From the NCBI GenBank assembly GCA_002862165.1, contig PKCL01000043.1:1-30891 (forward strand): DNA of 30,891 bases, in the 5' to 3' direction. The stretch's first letter is position 1; every line of letters starts with the position of its first letter. This stretch comes from Planctomycetaceae bacterium (lineage in GTDB: Bacteria; Planctomycetota; Planctomycetia; Pirellulales; UBA1268). The position numbers and the translations under genes were made by a program. Below, piece by piece: positions 16,685 to 25,484 of the stretch. The notes beneath the pieces are model-generated. The model was not told the origin of the DNA. It was given only the letters and a program-made list of their open reading frames with translations, and did no database searches.

Positions 16685-17506
16685 CTAGTCTCCGTGAACA
16701 TCGTGATCGGTTTCTTCGATCACTGGATTCGTGAGACGGCCGATACCTTCTATCTCGACGGTAACCTCGTCACCAGGCTGAAGATACACGGGTGGGGTGC
16801 GGGCGAACCCAACGCCATGTGGTGTGCCTGTAAGTATGACCGTTCCAGAATTTAAGACCGTGCTGGCTGATAAGAACTCAATCAATGTGGGGACATCAAA
16901 AATCATGTCATCTGTGTTCCCCTCTTGCATGATCTGTCCGTTGAGAATTGTTTTGAGTGATAATTTGTTTGGGTCTTTGATTTCGTCTGGAGTCGTAATC
17001 ACGGGTCCAAGTGGACAGAACGTTGCAAATGTCTTGCCTCGACACCATTGTCCGCCGCCACCGTTTTTCTGCCAGTCACGAGCTGAGATGTCATTGCCGC
17101 ATGTGTACCCGAGTATGTGTTGGTGGGCTTCGTCTCGACTGACGTTGTGGCATCGTTTCCCAAGAACAACTGCAAGTTCACATTCGTAGTCAACTTTTTC
17201 ACTACGCAGCTTTCGTGGAAGTATGACCGGGTCTTCTGGGTGCTGAAGTGAGCCGGTATTTTTAAGAAAAAGAATAGGATGTTCAGGTGGTACAACACCA
17301 GTTTCAGTTGCATGTCGTTTGTAGTTAAGCCCAATGCAAAGAATATCGCTAGGTAAAATAGGTGCTAAGATTTTTTCAACAGTCGCCAGTGCGCCGGTGT
17401 CAGAAAAACCAGATGCGATATCTCCTTCGAGAAGTGTGACATGGTTGTCTTCGTGCAGGTTTCCGAAAGCTTCTTTGTTTTGTTTTAAAAAACGAATAAT
17501 TTTCAT
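16685..17506 (-). CDS. Fumarylacetoacetate hydrolase family protein
   Basis: This FAH-superfamily enzyme of 273 residues is likely a hydrolase, lyase or decarboxylase acting on a 2-keto or diketo acid. Metal ligands are expected in DYECELAVVLG (Glu108 and Glu110) and GNDISARDWQ (Asp139). The substrate-side block GLNYKRHATETG (59-70) and ILTGTPHGVGF near the C-terminus complete the signature. The group includes ureidoglycolate lyase and 2,4-diketo-3-deoxy-sugar-acid hydrolases. Beside galM and a beta-hydroxyacid dehydrogenase, a role in sugar-acid breakdown is the more plausible reading. It is divergent from that dehydrogenase across 60 bp, so the two probably share a control region. Confidence 0.9.
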   Translation of the reverse strand: MKIIRFLKQNKEAFGNLHEDNHVTLLEGDIASGFSDTGALATVEKILAPILPSDILCIGLNYKRHATETGVVPPEHPILFLKNTGSLQHPEDPVILPRKLRSEKVDYECELAVVLGKRCHNVSRDEAHQHILGYTCGNDISARDWQKNGGGGQWCRGKTFATFCPLGPVITTPDEIKDPNKLSLKTILNGQIMQEGNTDDMIFDVPTLIEFLSASTVLNSGTVILTGTPHGVGFARTPPVYLQPGDEVTVEIEGIGRLTNPVIEETDHDVHGD

Positions 17507-17566
17507 ATGTCATTTCACTTTGATGTATCATGCTCGAAACTGTGAGAATCGTATCTTTATGAGTAT

Positions 17567-18472
17567 ATGCTGATGCCATTGTTACCTCGCTCAATCGCTT
17601 TTATTGGAACCGGCATTATGGGTTCCAGTATGGCGGGGCATCTAATTATGAATGGTCATCCACTTCATGTTCACAATCGAACTCGTGAGAAAGCCGAGGC
17701 GTTACTCGAGCGGGGAGCAACATGGCACGATACGCCTGAATCGGCAGCCAATGCTGCCGACGTAGTGATCACGATGCTTGGCCTCCCATCGGACGTTGAG
17801 CAGGTGTATTTTGGGAAGACGGCTGGTGGAGGTGTCATTGCCGCCGCAAAGTCAGGGAGTCTTCTTATCGACATGACAACCTCAAGTCCTCGTCTGGCAG
17901 AGCGTATTTCAAGCGTAGCAAGAGAGCGGAATATAGAAGCCCTCGATGCACCGGTTTCTGGTGGTGATGTAGGTGCGCGAAACAAGAGCCTTGTCATCAT
18001 GGTTGGTGGAGAAGACGAGGCATTTCATCGGGGAGAGCCACTCCTTCAGCAAATGGGCCAATCGGTCACACGTCTCGGTCCTGCTGGTAGTGGTCAGCGG
18101 TGTAAGCTATCGAATCAGATTGCGGTGGCAATTGGTATGGTGGCTTGGTGTGAAGCTCTTGCTGTGGCGAAAGCCAGTAACCTTGACCCATCAGCAGTTC
18201 AGGATGTGATACGTGGCGGTGCTGCGGGTAGTTGGGGCCTGACAAACTTGGCTCCACGCGCGCTCAATGAAGATTTCAAACCTGGTTTTCTTGTGCGTCA
18301 TCTTGTAAAAGACATTCGCCTTGCTCAAGAAGAAGCAGATCTTCATGGGCTGCGTCTTCCCGGTCTTGAAGTGGCTCAGAAACTGTATGAATTAGTAGAG
18401 AAACTAGGCTACGGTGAGGCTGGCACGCAGGTGCTCTTTCATCACTATGAGACCAACAGAGGAGTGGGCTAG
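17567..18472 (+). CDS. NAD(P)-dependent beta-hydroxyacid dehydrogenase (HIBADH/GarR-like)
   Basis: This 301-residue cytoplasmic dehydrogenase belongs to the 3-hydroxyisobutyrate/tartronate-semialdehyde reductase family. The Rossmann motif GTGIMG covers 14-19. HNRT at 36-39 suggests NADP preference. The substrate loop DAPVSGGDVGA is at 127-137. The catalytic lysine is Lys180 in QRCKLSNQ. The C-terminal helical domain with LVKDIRLA is intact. It may start at ATG 17567 or at the ATG two codons later. The DUF1080 gene follows after only two bases, so these two are co-transcribed. With the FAH-family enzyme across the promoter, a sugar-acid reduction or oxidation step is inferred. Confidence 0.9.
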   Translation: MLMPLLPRSIAFIGTGIMGSSMAGHLIMNGHPLHVHNRTREKAEALLERGATWHDTPESAANAADVVITMLGLPSDVEQVYFGKTAGGGVIAAAKSGSLLIDMTTSSPRLAERISSVARERNIEALDAPVSGGDVGARNKSLVIMVGGEDEAFHRGEPLLQQMGQSVTRLGPAGSGQRCKLSNQIAVAIGMVAWCEALAVAKASNLDPSAVQDVIRGGAAGSWGLTNLAPRALNEDFKPGFLVRHLVKDIRLAQEEADLHGLRLPGLEVAQKLYELVEKLGYGEAGTQVLFHHYETNRGVG

Positions 18473-18474
18473 CA

Positions 18475-19131
18475 ATGGTCAGTATTTCTCGCAGACAGCA
18501 TTGTAGGCTCAGTATCACTCGTTCACTGTATGCTTTTGTTTGCGCCGCGGTCGTTGTTCCTGGGCTCGCTGCAGACAGCCTGTTTAATGGGACATCTTTT
18601 GATGGTTGGGAAGGCGATATCAATGACGTATGGCGTATAGAAAACAAGGAAATTGTTGGGGGTTCTTTATCGAAGAAACAAGAGAGAAATAATTTTCTCT
18701 GTACGACTAATCGCTATACAAATTTTGATTTGAGGCTACGGATAAAACTCAGTGGCACCAAAGGGTTCATCAACTCAGGCATTCAGTTTCGAAGTGAAAG
18801 AGTTCGGGACAGTCATGAGGTAGCTGGGTATCAGGCTGACTTTGGTGCTGGTCATGATGGGGCTTTGTATGATGAGTCGAGACGTAAAAAGTTTCTTGCG
18901 CGGCCTCCCGAAATATTTCTTGAGAGAGACTCTCAAGAAGATGACTGGCATGACTACCGGATTCGAGTCAGAGGAAATCATATTGAATTGTGGGTCGATG
19001 GCATTCAGACCGTTGACTATACCGAGGTTGAATCAGGATTGCCGAGTGACGGAATTATTGGTTTGCAAATTCATGGCAACGGTGTGGCAGAAGTACGATT
19101 CAAAGACCTCGTGATTGAAGAGTTGCCCTAG
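18475..19131 (+). CDS. Secreted DUF1080 (3-keto-disaccharide hydrolase domain) protein
   Basis: This 218-residue exported protein is almost entirely one DUF1080 domain, a concanavalin-like jelly roll. A signal peptide is visible (YAFVCAAVVVPGLAADS, cleavage near residue 33). Domain hallmarks are LFNGTSFDGWEG, VWRIENKEIVGG, NFDLRLRIKL, GINSGIQFRS-like GFINSGIQFRS, GYQADFG and WHDYRIRVRGNHIELWVDG. Some members of the family cleave 3-keto-glycosides, so hydrolysis or elimination of an oxidised sugar outside the cytoplasm is the expected role. Others may only bind glycans. It starts two bases after the dehydrogenase stop, and a Gfo/Idh oxidoreductase follows after 76 bp, which fits a C3-oxidation route. 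Confidence 0.88.
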   Translation: MVSISRRQHCRLSITRSLYAFVCAAVVVPGLAADSLFNGTSFDGWEGDINDVWRIENKEIVGGSLSKKQERNNFLCTTNRYTNFDLRLRIKLSGTKGFINSGIQFRSERVRDSHEVAGYQADFGAGHDGALYDESRRKKFLARPPEIFLERDSQEDDWHDYRIRVRGNHIELWVDGIQTVDYTEVESGLPSDGIIGLQIHGNGVAEVRFKDLVIEELP

Positions 19132-19207
19132 GGTACTTTTGACGCTCTTGAGTTTCTACCTGGTATGGTGAAGACTATCGATGGAACCTTAGGGGAGAAT
19201 CTCTTTC

Positions 19208-20251
19208 ATGGCAAAAAAATATAATGTCGGTGTTGTTGGGTATGGCTGGGCGGCGACGGCTCATATTGAGGCAATAAATGCTACCGACCAAGGTCAGGTT
19301 GTAGCTGTCTGTTCGACGCGTAAACTTGACGCTGCCGAGTTGACCGCCCAACACGGTGGCCCTTTGCGCGTCTATCAAGACCTGCATTCCATGCTCGCCG
19401 ACCCATCAATTGATGTCATCGACATTACTGGTTTGCCAAGTAAGCATGCCGAGCAAGCCATTGCTGCAGCAGATGCCAAAAAACATATCATTCTTGAAAA
19501 GCCGATGGCGAATTCGCCTGAAGAAGTATCTAGTATTTTAAAGGCTGCAAAAACGAATAGTGTTTTTGGCTGTGTCTGTTTTGAACTTCGATATTCTGAA
19601 CAACTGCAGGTTACAAAAGAGTTGCTTGAAAACGGATTGCTCGGGCAGCTGCATTACGGTGAAATCGATTACTATCATGGTATCGGACCCTGGTATGGTC
19701 AGTTCCGTTGGAATACGGGAAAAAGTAATGGAGGAAGTGCCCTTTTAACGGCTGGTTGTCATGCTCTGGATGCGCTTCTCATGATGATGGGAGATCAATC
19801 CGTTGAAAGTGTGACAAGCATGAGCACCAAGACAGCGAGTCCTACATTCGATCCATATGAATACGACACATCAAGCGTGACGCTTGTGAAATTTGCAAAC
19901 GGTGCTCTTGGGAAGACAGCAGCTATTGTTGATTGTTTGCAGCCTTACTATTTCCATACGCATCTTGTTGGAAGTGAGGGAAGCATTTTCGATGATCGCT
20001 TTACCTCCATGAAGCTATCTAAAGAACGGAATGCTTGGCATCGATTAACAATGAAAATGTGTGACTCCGGTGATGTGAGTGATCATCCGTATCAAAGTCA
20101 GTTTCAAGCATTTTTTAATGCACTTGATCGCGGTGAAGAAATGCCTCTAACAAGTTTTACTGATGCAGCCAGAACCTTTGAAGTGATTTTTGCTGCTGAC
20201 AAGAGTGCTGCCAACGGTGGGCAGCCTGTGGCACCTAAATCATTTTCATAA
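19208..20251 (+). CDS. Gfo/Idh/MocA family oxidoreductase with canonical EKP motif
   Basis: This 347-residue NAD(P)-dependent oxidoreductase has an N-terminal Rossmann domain starting VGVVGYGWAATAHIEA and the family EKP motif at 97-99 with its catalytic lysine. The C-terminal alpha/beta domain contains GGSALLTAGCHALDALLMMMG, where the conserved histidine and aspartate lie. The family oxidises or reduces sugars and sugar derivatives, often at C3. No export signal is obvious, so it is probably cytoplasmic. AGGGGAGA lies about ten bases before the ATG. It follows the DUF1080 gene by 76 bp on the same strand. The exact sugar is unknown. Confidence 0.92.
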   Translation: MAKKYNVGVVGYGWAATAHIEAINATDQGQVVAVCSTRKLDAAELTAQHGGPLRVYQDLHSMLADPSIDVIDITGLPSKHAEQAIAAADAKKHIILEKPMANSPEEVSSILKAAKTNSVFGCVCFELRYSEQLQVTKELLENGLLGQLHYGEIDYYHGIGPWYGQFRWNTGKSNGGSALLTAGCHALDALLMMMGDQSVESVTSMSTKTASPTFDPYEYDTSSVTLVKFANGALGKTAAIVDCLQPYYFHTHLVGSEGSIFDDRFTSMKLSKERNAWHRLTMKMCDSGDVSDHPYQSQFQAFFNALDRGEEMPLTSFTDAARTFEVIFAADKSAANGGQPVAPKSFS

Positions 20252-20267
20252 GCACGTTCGTAGATCT

Positions 20268-20349
20268 AGGACAGAGTCGTCCTGATATGCTACCAATGAC
20301 CTAGTCAATTTTCGGGTCTGGGCAAACGTTCACGACGTTTCCGGTAGCA
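20268..20349. repeat. Nested inverted repeats between convergent genes
   Basis: In the 211-bp gap between the Gfo/Idh gene and nagB, AGGAC/GTCCT (20268-20283) forms a small hairpin. TGCTACC (20288-20294) pairs with GGTAGCA (20343-20349) around an inner AAACGT/ACGTTT hairpin (20324-20340). A two-way transcript end is possible. No long T-run is present. Confidence 0.35.
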
Positions 20350-20462
20350 AGAACTATTCGTCAACAACAGGTGACGCAGGCCTTCTTACGGAATGGCCAA
20401 CAGGTGAGTCCAAGCATATTTCTCGGAGATAAATTCTCTGTATTATGGATTCCAGCAATGAT

Positions 20463-22439
20463 TTAGCGATGGAGCACAAAACCCTCAATTGCTTCATATT
20501 CTGGTAATCCGAGTTTGTCGTAGAGCCGAGCAGTCTCTCGGTTTCGATCCTCTGCTCGCTGCCAGAATTCTCGAGAGTCTGTTGGTCCTGGAAAAAGTGC
20601 ACGATCTTTTTGGCTTTCGTGTTTAAATATTGCCATTCTCTTTCGCTCAACTTCTTCAGGAGACAGTGGAACCGCCATATCAATTTCATGTGGTTCCCAT
20701 TCTTGCCAAGCACCACGATAGAGCCAAACCTCACAGGCTTGAGCCCATTCTTGATCGACAACGCTTTCCATTGCCTGGAAGACCGCACTCAGGCAGACAC
20801 GATGGGTGCCGTGTGGGTCGGAGAGATCACCAGCTGCATAAATTTGATGTGGTTTGATTGCGTCAAGCAGGTCTGCAGTAATGCGAATGTCATCTGGCCC
20901 AATTGGTTTTTTTCGAACGCGGCCAGTTTCGTAGAAGGGTAAGTCAAGAAAATGAATTCGTTCCGGTTGAACACCGGAGTGACGCGCACCTGCTCTGGCC
21001 TCACTGCGACGTATGAGTCCCTTCACATGTTGGAGTTCGGGAATGTCGACTGTGCCTGCCGCTTTTGTGCGAAGGAAATGCCTTATCTTTTCAGCAATCT
21101 CCGTTGTTTTCTTTCCGACATCAAAGGCTTGGCAGAACGCCTCAACAAAATCTACATGAGCATCAGCTGTTTCATCCCAGACAGCAATATTCCCACTTGT
21201 CTGATAGGCCACATGCACTTCGTGTCCTTGTTCGCAAAGTCGAATGAAGGTGCCGCCCATACTGATGACATCGTCGTCTGGGTGTGGGCTGAAGACAACG
21301 ACACGCTTCGGAAACTCTTTTGATGTTATTGAATCAGATAAGCCACGAATTTTTCGGGTCTCGTCGGGCTTGCCACCCGGCCACCCGGTAATTGTGTCCT
21401 GTAATGTCCGGAAGACCTCAATGTTAATGTCATAAGAACGGCCGCGTTTTGACAAAAGATCTTGAAGTCCGTGCTCGTTATAGTCTTCATCAGTGATTTT
21501 TAAAATCGGTTTTCCAAGTTTTAATGAAAGCCAGATGAGAGCTTTTTGAGTAAGGCTCTCACTCCATGTCAATCCAATTGCTTCTAGCGGAGCAACGAGC
21601 CAAGGAGACTCAAAACGAGTCAGTTTTGCTGCGGCTGCACGGTCAAGAACAAACTTGGCGTCGGGGTGTTGCTGAAGAGAACTTGCAGATACGTGGCTGT
21701 TTGGAATGTCTTCGACAGCTTGACGGACAATTGGTGCTTTATGCTCTCCGAAGGCAAGTAAGACAACTCGGCGAGCATCAAGAATTGAGCCAACCCCCAT
21801 TGTGATAGCTTGTCTCGGAACATTCCACTCACCAAAGAAGTCACTTGCGGCATCGGCTCGGGTGACACTGTCGAGTGTGATGAGTCGTGTTCGACTCTCG
21901 AGACTGCTTCCAGGTTCATTGAATCCAATGTGCCCAGTCCTGCCAATCCCAAGAAGTTGTAAATCGATACCACCTGCTTCACGTATTTTGTCTTCGTATT
22001 CTTCACATGCAGAAGTAACGTCTCTACGGCTTAGTTGTCCATTCGGGATATGAATATTCTCGGGCAAAATATCAATGTGATCAAACAGGTGTTCTCGCAT
22101 GAACCGGTGATAGCTCTGCAGAGCGTCTGGCTCCATCGGCCAGTATTCATCGAGATTAAATGTGATGACATGTTTGAACGAGAGCTGTTCTTCGGTATGG
22201 AGCCGAATGAGTTCGTCGTAAATTCCGACTGGGGTGCTACCGGTTGCAAGACCGAGCACAGTTTTTTGGTTTTTGCCAGACCGAGTACGAATAAGCGCAG
22301 CTATTTCACGAGCGATTGCTCGGTTGGCGTCTCCGGACTCGTCGTATACGGTGACGGGTATTCTCTCAATGGTTGAAATGTGTGGGAGAGGACCTCGGTA
22401 AATTGGATTTGACTGAGTTTCTTTTGTCCGAGCGTGCAT
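20463..22439 (-). CDS. nagB: Glucosamine-6-phosphate deaminase fused to a PIG-L deacetylase
   Basis: This 658-residue fusion joins a NagB-like deaminase (about 25-290) to a PIG-L/LmbE-type deacetylase (about 375-655). NagB converts glucosamine-6-phosphate to fructose-6-phosphate and ammonia. Its phosphate loop GLATGSTPVG (63-72), general base Asp97 in NLDEY and NEP glutamate Glu175 are present. The GNDGH motif of the E. coli enzyme reads GRTGH here, so the aspartate is Thr168. The PIG-L part has the zinc motif HPDDD (386-390) and DPHGTH (541-546), suggesting N-deacetylation of an amino sugar. Fused forms are known in Bacteroidetes and related phyla. AGGGGG precedes the ATG closely. No nagA gene is present in the window, so the deacetylase half might replace it. 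Confidence 0.9.
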   Translation of the reverse strand: MHARTKETQSNPIYRGPLPHISTIERIPVTVYDESGDANRAIAREIAALIRTRSGKNQKTVLGLATGSTPVGIYDELIRLHTEEQLSFKHVITFNLDEYWPMEPDALQSYHRFMREHLFDHIDILPENIHIPNGQLSRRDVTSACEEYEDKIREAGGIDLQLLGIGRTGHIGFNEPGSSLESRTRLITLDSVTRADAASDFFGEWNVPRQAITMGVGSILDARRVVLLAFGEHKAPIVRQAVEDIPNSHVSASSLQQHPDAKFVLDRAAAAKLTRFESPWLVAPLEAIGLTWSESLTQKALIWLSLKLGKPILKITDEDYNEHGLQDLLSKRGRSYDINIEVFRTLQDTITGWPGGKPDETRKIRGLSDSITSKEFPKRVVVFSPHPDDDVISMGGTFIRLCEQGHEVHVAYQTSGNIAVWDETADAHVDFVEAFCQAFDVGKKTTEIAEKIRHFLRTKAAGTVDIPELQHVKGLIRRSEARAGARHSGVQPERIHFLDLPFYETGRVRKKPIGPDDIRITADLLDAIKPHQIYAAGDLSDPHGTHRVCLSAVFQAMESVVDQEWAQACEVWLYRGAWQEWEPHEIDMAVPLSPEEVERKRMAIFKHESQKDRALFPGPTDSREFWQRAEDRNRETARLYDKLGLPEYEAIEGFVLHR

Positions 22440-22532
22440 ACGGCCCCCTATGGCAGTGATTCAGAAGAACTCCTCTATTTTGCCATTTTTGATGCTACTC
22501 GCAAGTAAAAGCTGGGTTAAATTGGTCCTACG

Positions 22533-22604
22533 GGTATCGATTGGTATCGGTGATAGTGATTGGCGGGCATGCCTGTTCAACGTATGCTCACCCGTGCGGG
22601 GGTG
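22533..22604 (+). promoter_or_regulatory. Repeats and hairpin in the leader of the nucleoside-type transporter
   Basis: GGTATCG occurs twice at a 10-bp period (22533 and 22543). GATTGG also occurs twice (22539 and 22558). Next comes the palindrome GGCATGCC (22566-22573) and a CACCC/GGGTG hairpin (22589-22604). The helical-turn spacing suggests a tandem regulator site. This lies in the 235-bp divergent spacer with nagB. Confidence 0.35.
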
Positions 22605-22674
22605 AAATCAAGATTGTGTTTCCACAGTAAGTGTGTGAATCTCGAACAAGATAAATTTCTTAAAAGGTTCTGCT

Positions 22675-24135
22675 ATGAGCGATTCAATAAAAACATCTCC
22701 ACCAGTTCGACTGCCAATGACACGTTTGGGTGTCATGATGTTTTTACAGTTTTTTGTCTGGGGATCTTGGTATGTAGCAATGTATGGATTTCTGAACGAT
22801 GCAGGTATGACGGAGATAGGTCCCGGTGGATCCTTCGATGCTGCTGCCTATACGGTCGCCCCGATTGCTGCAATTCTTGCACCCCTCACACTCGGTCTGA
22901 TCTGTGATCGTTTGATGAATACGGAGCATGTACTCGCGATCTTGAATATTGTTGGCGCTGGCCTCCTCTGGCTTGCGCCCACACTTGCCAGTGCAGGTGC
23001 CCCGGACAGTTTTCTAAGTCAGTTCACACAGCCCATGATCCTGTGCCTCCTTGCCTACATGCTGTGTTTCATGCCGACCTTGGGACTTACAGCAAGCTTG
23101 TCATTTAAGCATCTTGCTAACAGTGAAAAAGATTTCCCAGCTGTCCGAGTGCTTGGAACGATTGGTTGGATCGTTGGTAACTGGGCGATGTGGGGGTGTC
23201 GTTTTTTCAACGGCGAAGGCAACATTATCAGTCAAGCGACAGTACAACTTGAACAGTCAAAAGCGGCTGCTGGAAGCAATGGGGTGGCGAGCAGTGCGGC
23301 GCAGCAAACATTCGATACGGTGATGAGCACGATTCAATATTCAGATAATTCTCCTCATATTTTTCATGCTGCAGCAATCGCTTCTGCAATTCTGGGTGTC
23401 TACTGCCTAACCCTTCCCAAAACAACTCCGCCTGCCAAGGGGGAGCCGATTTCTGTATCGAAAGTCCTTGGCATCGATGCATGGGCGCTACTGAAAGACA
23501 AATCATTCTTCATCTTTGCAGTTGCGTCTTTTCTGGTTTGTATTCCATTGGCCGGGTACTACGCAAAAGGGTATGGATTTGTTGATGCAATGGGAGTGAA
23601 GTTGTTCGGTTCTACTACAGGCGCCATGAGTACTGGGCAGATGAGTGAAATTATCTTCATGCTTGTCATGCCATTCTGTTTTGCTCGACTGGGTGTAAAA
23701 AAAATGTTGGCCATTGGCATGTTGGCGTGGGCACTTCGGTATGGGCTTTGGGGCTTTGCTTTTGGGCAGGCTGGTCCGCTGCTCACTGCACCAATCTTTG
23801 TTGGTATCCTGCTGCATGGAATCTGTTACGACTTCTTCTTTGTGACAGGAATGATCTATACCGATAAGAAGGCGCAACCTGAAGTCCGTGGTCAGGCTCA
23901 ATCACTGATCGTGATGCTTACTCAAGGCTTTGGGCTTGGAATCGGCGCTCAAGCGTTTGGGTGGTGGATGGGCAAATGTACTTCAGCCGATGACGTGGTG
24001 AACTGGTCCCAACTGTGGTATGCGCCAGCCTTGTTTGCACTCGGTGTCATGGTGGCATTCACGTTGTTGTTCTGGGATAAAGGTGACAGAACATCGAAAG
24101 AATCACAGCCGGCTACAAGCACGGTTGAAGGCTGA
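22675..24135 (+). CDS. MFS transporter, nucleoside:H+ symporter (NupG-like) family
   Basis: This 486-residue inner-membrane transporter has about 12 hydrophobic helices. The first contains FLQFFVWGSWYVAMYGFL, typical of the Nuc_H_symport group of the major facilitator superfamily. The sequence LICDRLMNTEHVLAILNIVGA is the usual cytoplasmic loop motif after helix 2. LSFKHLANSEKDFPAVRVLGTIGWIVGNW marks the following helices. In planctomycetes such proteins often lie beside sugar genes, so sugar or nucleoside import are both plausible. AAAAGG precedes the ATG by seven bases. It is divergent from nagB and convergent with the XylR-like gene, which suggests a role in amino-sugar or pentose uptake. 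Confidence 0.88.
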   Translation: MSDSIKTSPPVRLPMTRLGVMMFLQFFVWGSWYVAMYGFLNDAGMTEIGPGGSFDAAAYTVAPIAAILAPLTLGLICDRLMNTEHVLAILNIVGAGLLWLAPTLASAGAPDSFLSQFTQPMILCLLAYMLCFMPTLGLTASLSFKHLANSEKDFPAVRVLGTIGWIVGNWAMWGCRFFNGEGNIISQATVQLEQSKAAAGSNGVASSAAQQTFDTVMSTIQYSDNSPHIFHAAAIASAILGVYCLTLPKTTPPAKGEPISVSKVLGIDAWALLKDKSFFIFAVASFLVCIPLAGYYAKGYGFVDAMGVKLFGSTTGAMSTGQMSEIIFMLVMPFCFARLGVKKMLAIGMLAWALRYGLWGFAFGQAGPLLTAPIFVGILLHGICYDFFFVTGMIYTDKKAQPEVRGQAQSLIVMLTQGFGLGIGAQAFGWWMGKCTSADDVVNWSQLWYAPALFALGVMVAFTLLFWDKGDRTSKESQPATSTVEG

Positions 24136-24192
24136 CTGCGTGACGCCCGAACATTGTTGGTAGTTGTTTATGGCGATTCGGTAGGCGGATTC

Positions 24193-25338
24193 TTATTGTC
24201 GGTGTTGTTGCCGAAATTCACCAGGCGTCATATTCCGGTGTTTTCGAAAGAGGACACTGAGGTATTCCGGGTATTCTAATCCGCAGCGGCCTGCAATTTG
24301 GTCAAGAGTTAGGGCGGTTTCTCGAAGAAGCCGTTCTGCTTTCGATAGTCGTGTGATTGTGATCAGTTCATGGGGTGTTTTGTTAAGCACTTTTTTAAAT
24401 CGTGTTTCGAGAGCACGCCGGGTGAGTTTTGTCTGCTCAACCACATCTCCAACCTGGATTCCATCACAGGCATGAGCCAAAATATAGTGTGCTGCTTTAG
24501 ACACGTTCTGATCGTCGACGGCAAGTGTATCGGTAGACTGACGAGTTGCGATGCCCAACGGCGGCAGAAGAGTTTTGAGACGTTGAATCTTCTTGCCGGA
24601 CATGATGGCGTCAAGTTGTTCGGCGGCTGCGTAGCCAGCACCTTCTGAGTCAGGGATGATACTGGAAAGTGGAGGTGTGGCCAGCTGGCATAACAATGGG
24701 TCATCATCGACTCCGAGAATAGCAATGGACTCGGGAATTGGTCGCGAGGCTTGCACGCATAAGTCGACTAGGCGGCGAGCAAGTGAATCATAGGCTGCCA
24801 TCAAGCCACATGGCTCGGGTAGTTCGGCAAGCCAACGCATAAGTCGCCGGCGAGCATGTGGCCAAGTCGTACGACTTGAATCATCATCCACATCAAAAAC
24901 CAGAGGGTTGATTCCGGCTTGTTTTGCCTCGGCTACGAACGCATCGCGACGCCAACGGGACCAATTAAATGAACTTTCACCACAAAAAGCGAGATGCCGA
25001 AACCCTTTTTCAAAAAAGTGTTGAATGGCTAGTTGCGCAATCTTCCGATCATCGGTTTCGACCCACGGTATGGTGGACAGCTCTCGTGCAGAACTCACGT
25101 CGATAGCCGGTAGCTGAGTGGCTCGCACAGCTCGAGCAATCGATTTGGTTTCAATTCGCGCTATGATTCCATGACCCGAATAGGTGCGAAGCCATTGAGG
25201 TGGGTCAGCGCGACGATGTTGCTCAGGTAAGTCGATAGTCCACTTTTCGTGCTCTTGCTGGTATCGAAGAATACCGCGAAGGACTCCACGTGCGTATTCA
25301 TTGCTCGTTTCAATAACGAGAGCGACAGATCGTTTCAT
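24193..25338 (-). CDS. XylR-like transcriptional regulator (PBP-AraC fusion)
   Basis: This 381-residue regulator has an N-terminal LacI-type sugar-binding domain (about 3-270) and a C-terminal AraC helix-turn-helix pair (about 280-378). The start MKRSVALVIETSNEYARGVLRGI resembles XylR-type proteins. The DNA-binding part includes VGDVVEQTKLTRRALETRFKK and a second helix ending LSVLFRKHRNMTPGEFRQ. The sugar-binding half is homologous to xylose/other aldose sensors, but the true ligand is not known. It is divergent from the four-gene PVC-type operon across about 150 bp, so it probably controls that operon, and possibly the transporter at its 3' side. Confidence 0.93.
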   Translation of the reverse strand: MKRSVALVIETSNEYARGVLRGILRYQQEHEKWTIDLPEQHRRADPPQWLRTYSGHGIIARIETKSIARAVRATQLPAIDVSSARELSTIPWVETDDRKIAQLAIQHFFEKGFRHLAFCGESSFNWSRWRRDAFVAEAKQAGINPLVFDVDDDSSRTTWPHARRRLMRWLAELPEPCGLMAAYDSLARRLVDLCVQASRPIPESIAILGVDDDPLLCQLATPPLSSIIPDSEGAGYAAAEQLDAIMSGKKIQRLKTLLPPLGIATRQSTDTLAVDDQNVSKAAHYILAHACDGIQVGDVVEQTKLTRRALETRFKKVLNKTPHELITITRLSKAERLLRETALTLDQIAGRCGLEYPEYLSVLFRKHRNMTPGEFRQQHRQ

Positions 25339-25437
25339 GGAAAAATTTTAGCAAGAAACGGCCGTAGAAATGGTAAAATAGTTTAGGAATGGGGCGCAAT
25401 ATTACATTGTCTACAAAATTGTTTTTACTAGCATTTA

Positions 25438-25472
25438 GGATGCATGAATTGGTATTTTTCAGTCGTGCATCC
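25438..25472. promoter_or_regulatory. Candidate operator: 7-bp inverted repeat before the Gfo/Idh operon
   Basis: GGATGCA (25438-25444) and TGCATCC (25466-25472) form a perfect inverted repeat whose centres are 28 bases apart. It lies between the XylR-like gene and the operon start. The right arm ends eight bases before the GGAG ribosome-binding site. It could be an operator or an mRNA stem. Confidence 0.35.
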
Positions 25473-25480
25473 GCGTACAC

Positions 25481-25484
25481 GGAG
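25481..25484 (+). promoter_or_regulatory. Shine-Dalgarno deciding the ATG 25490 start
   Basis: GGAG sits five bases before ATG 25490 and overlaps the alternative GTG at 25484, so the ATG is preferred. Confidence 0.55.
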
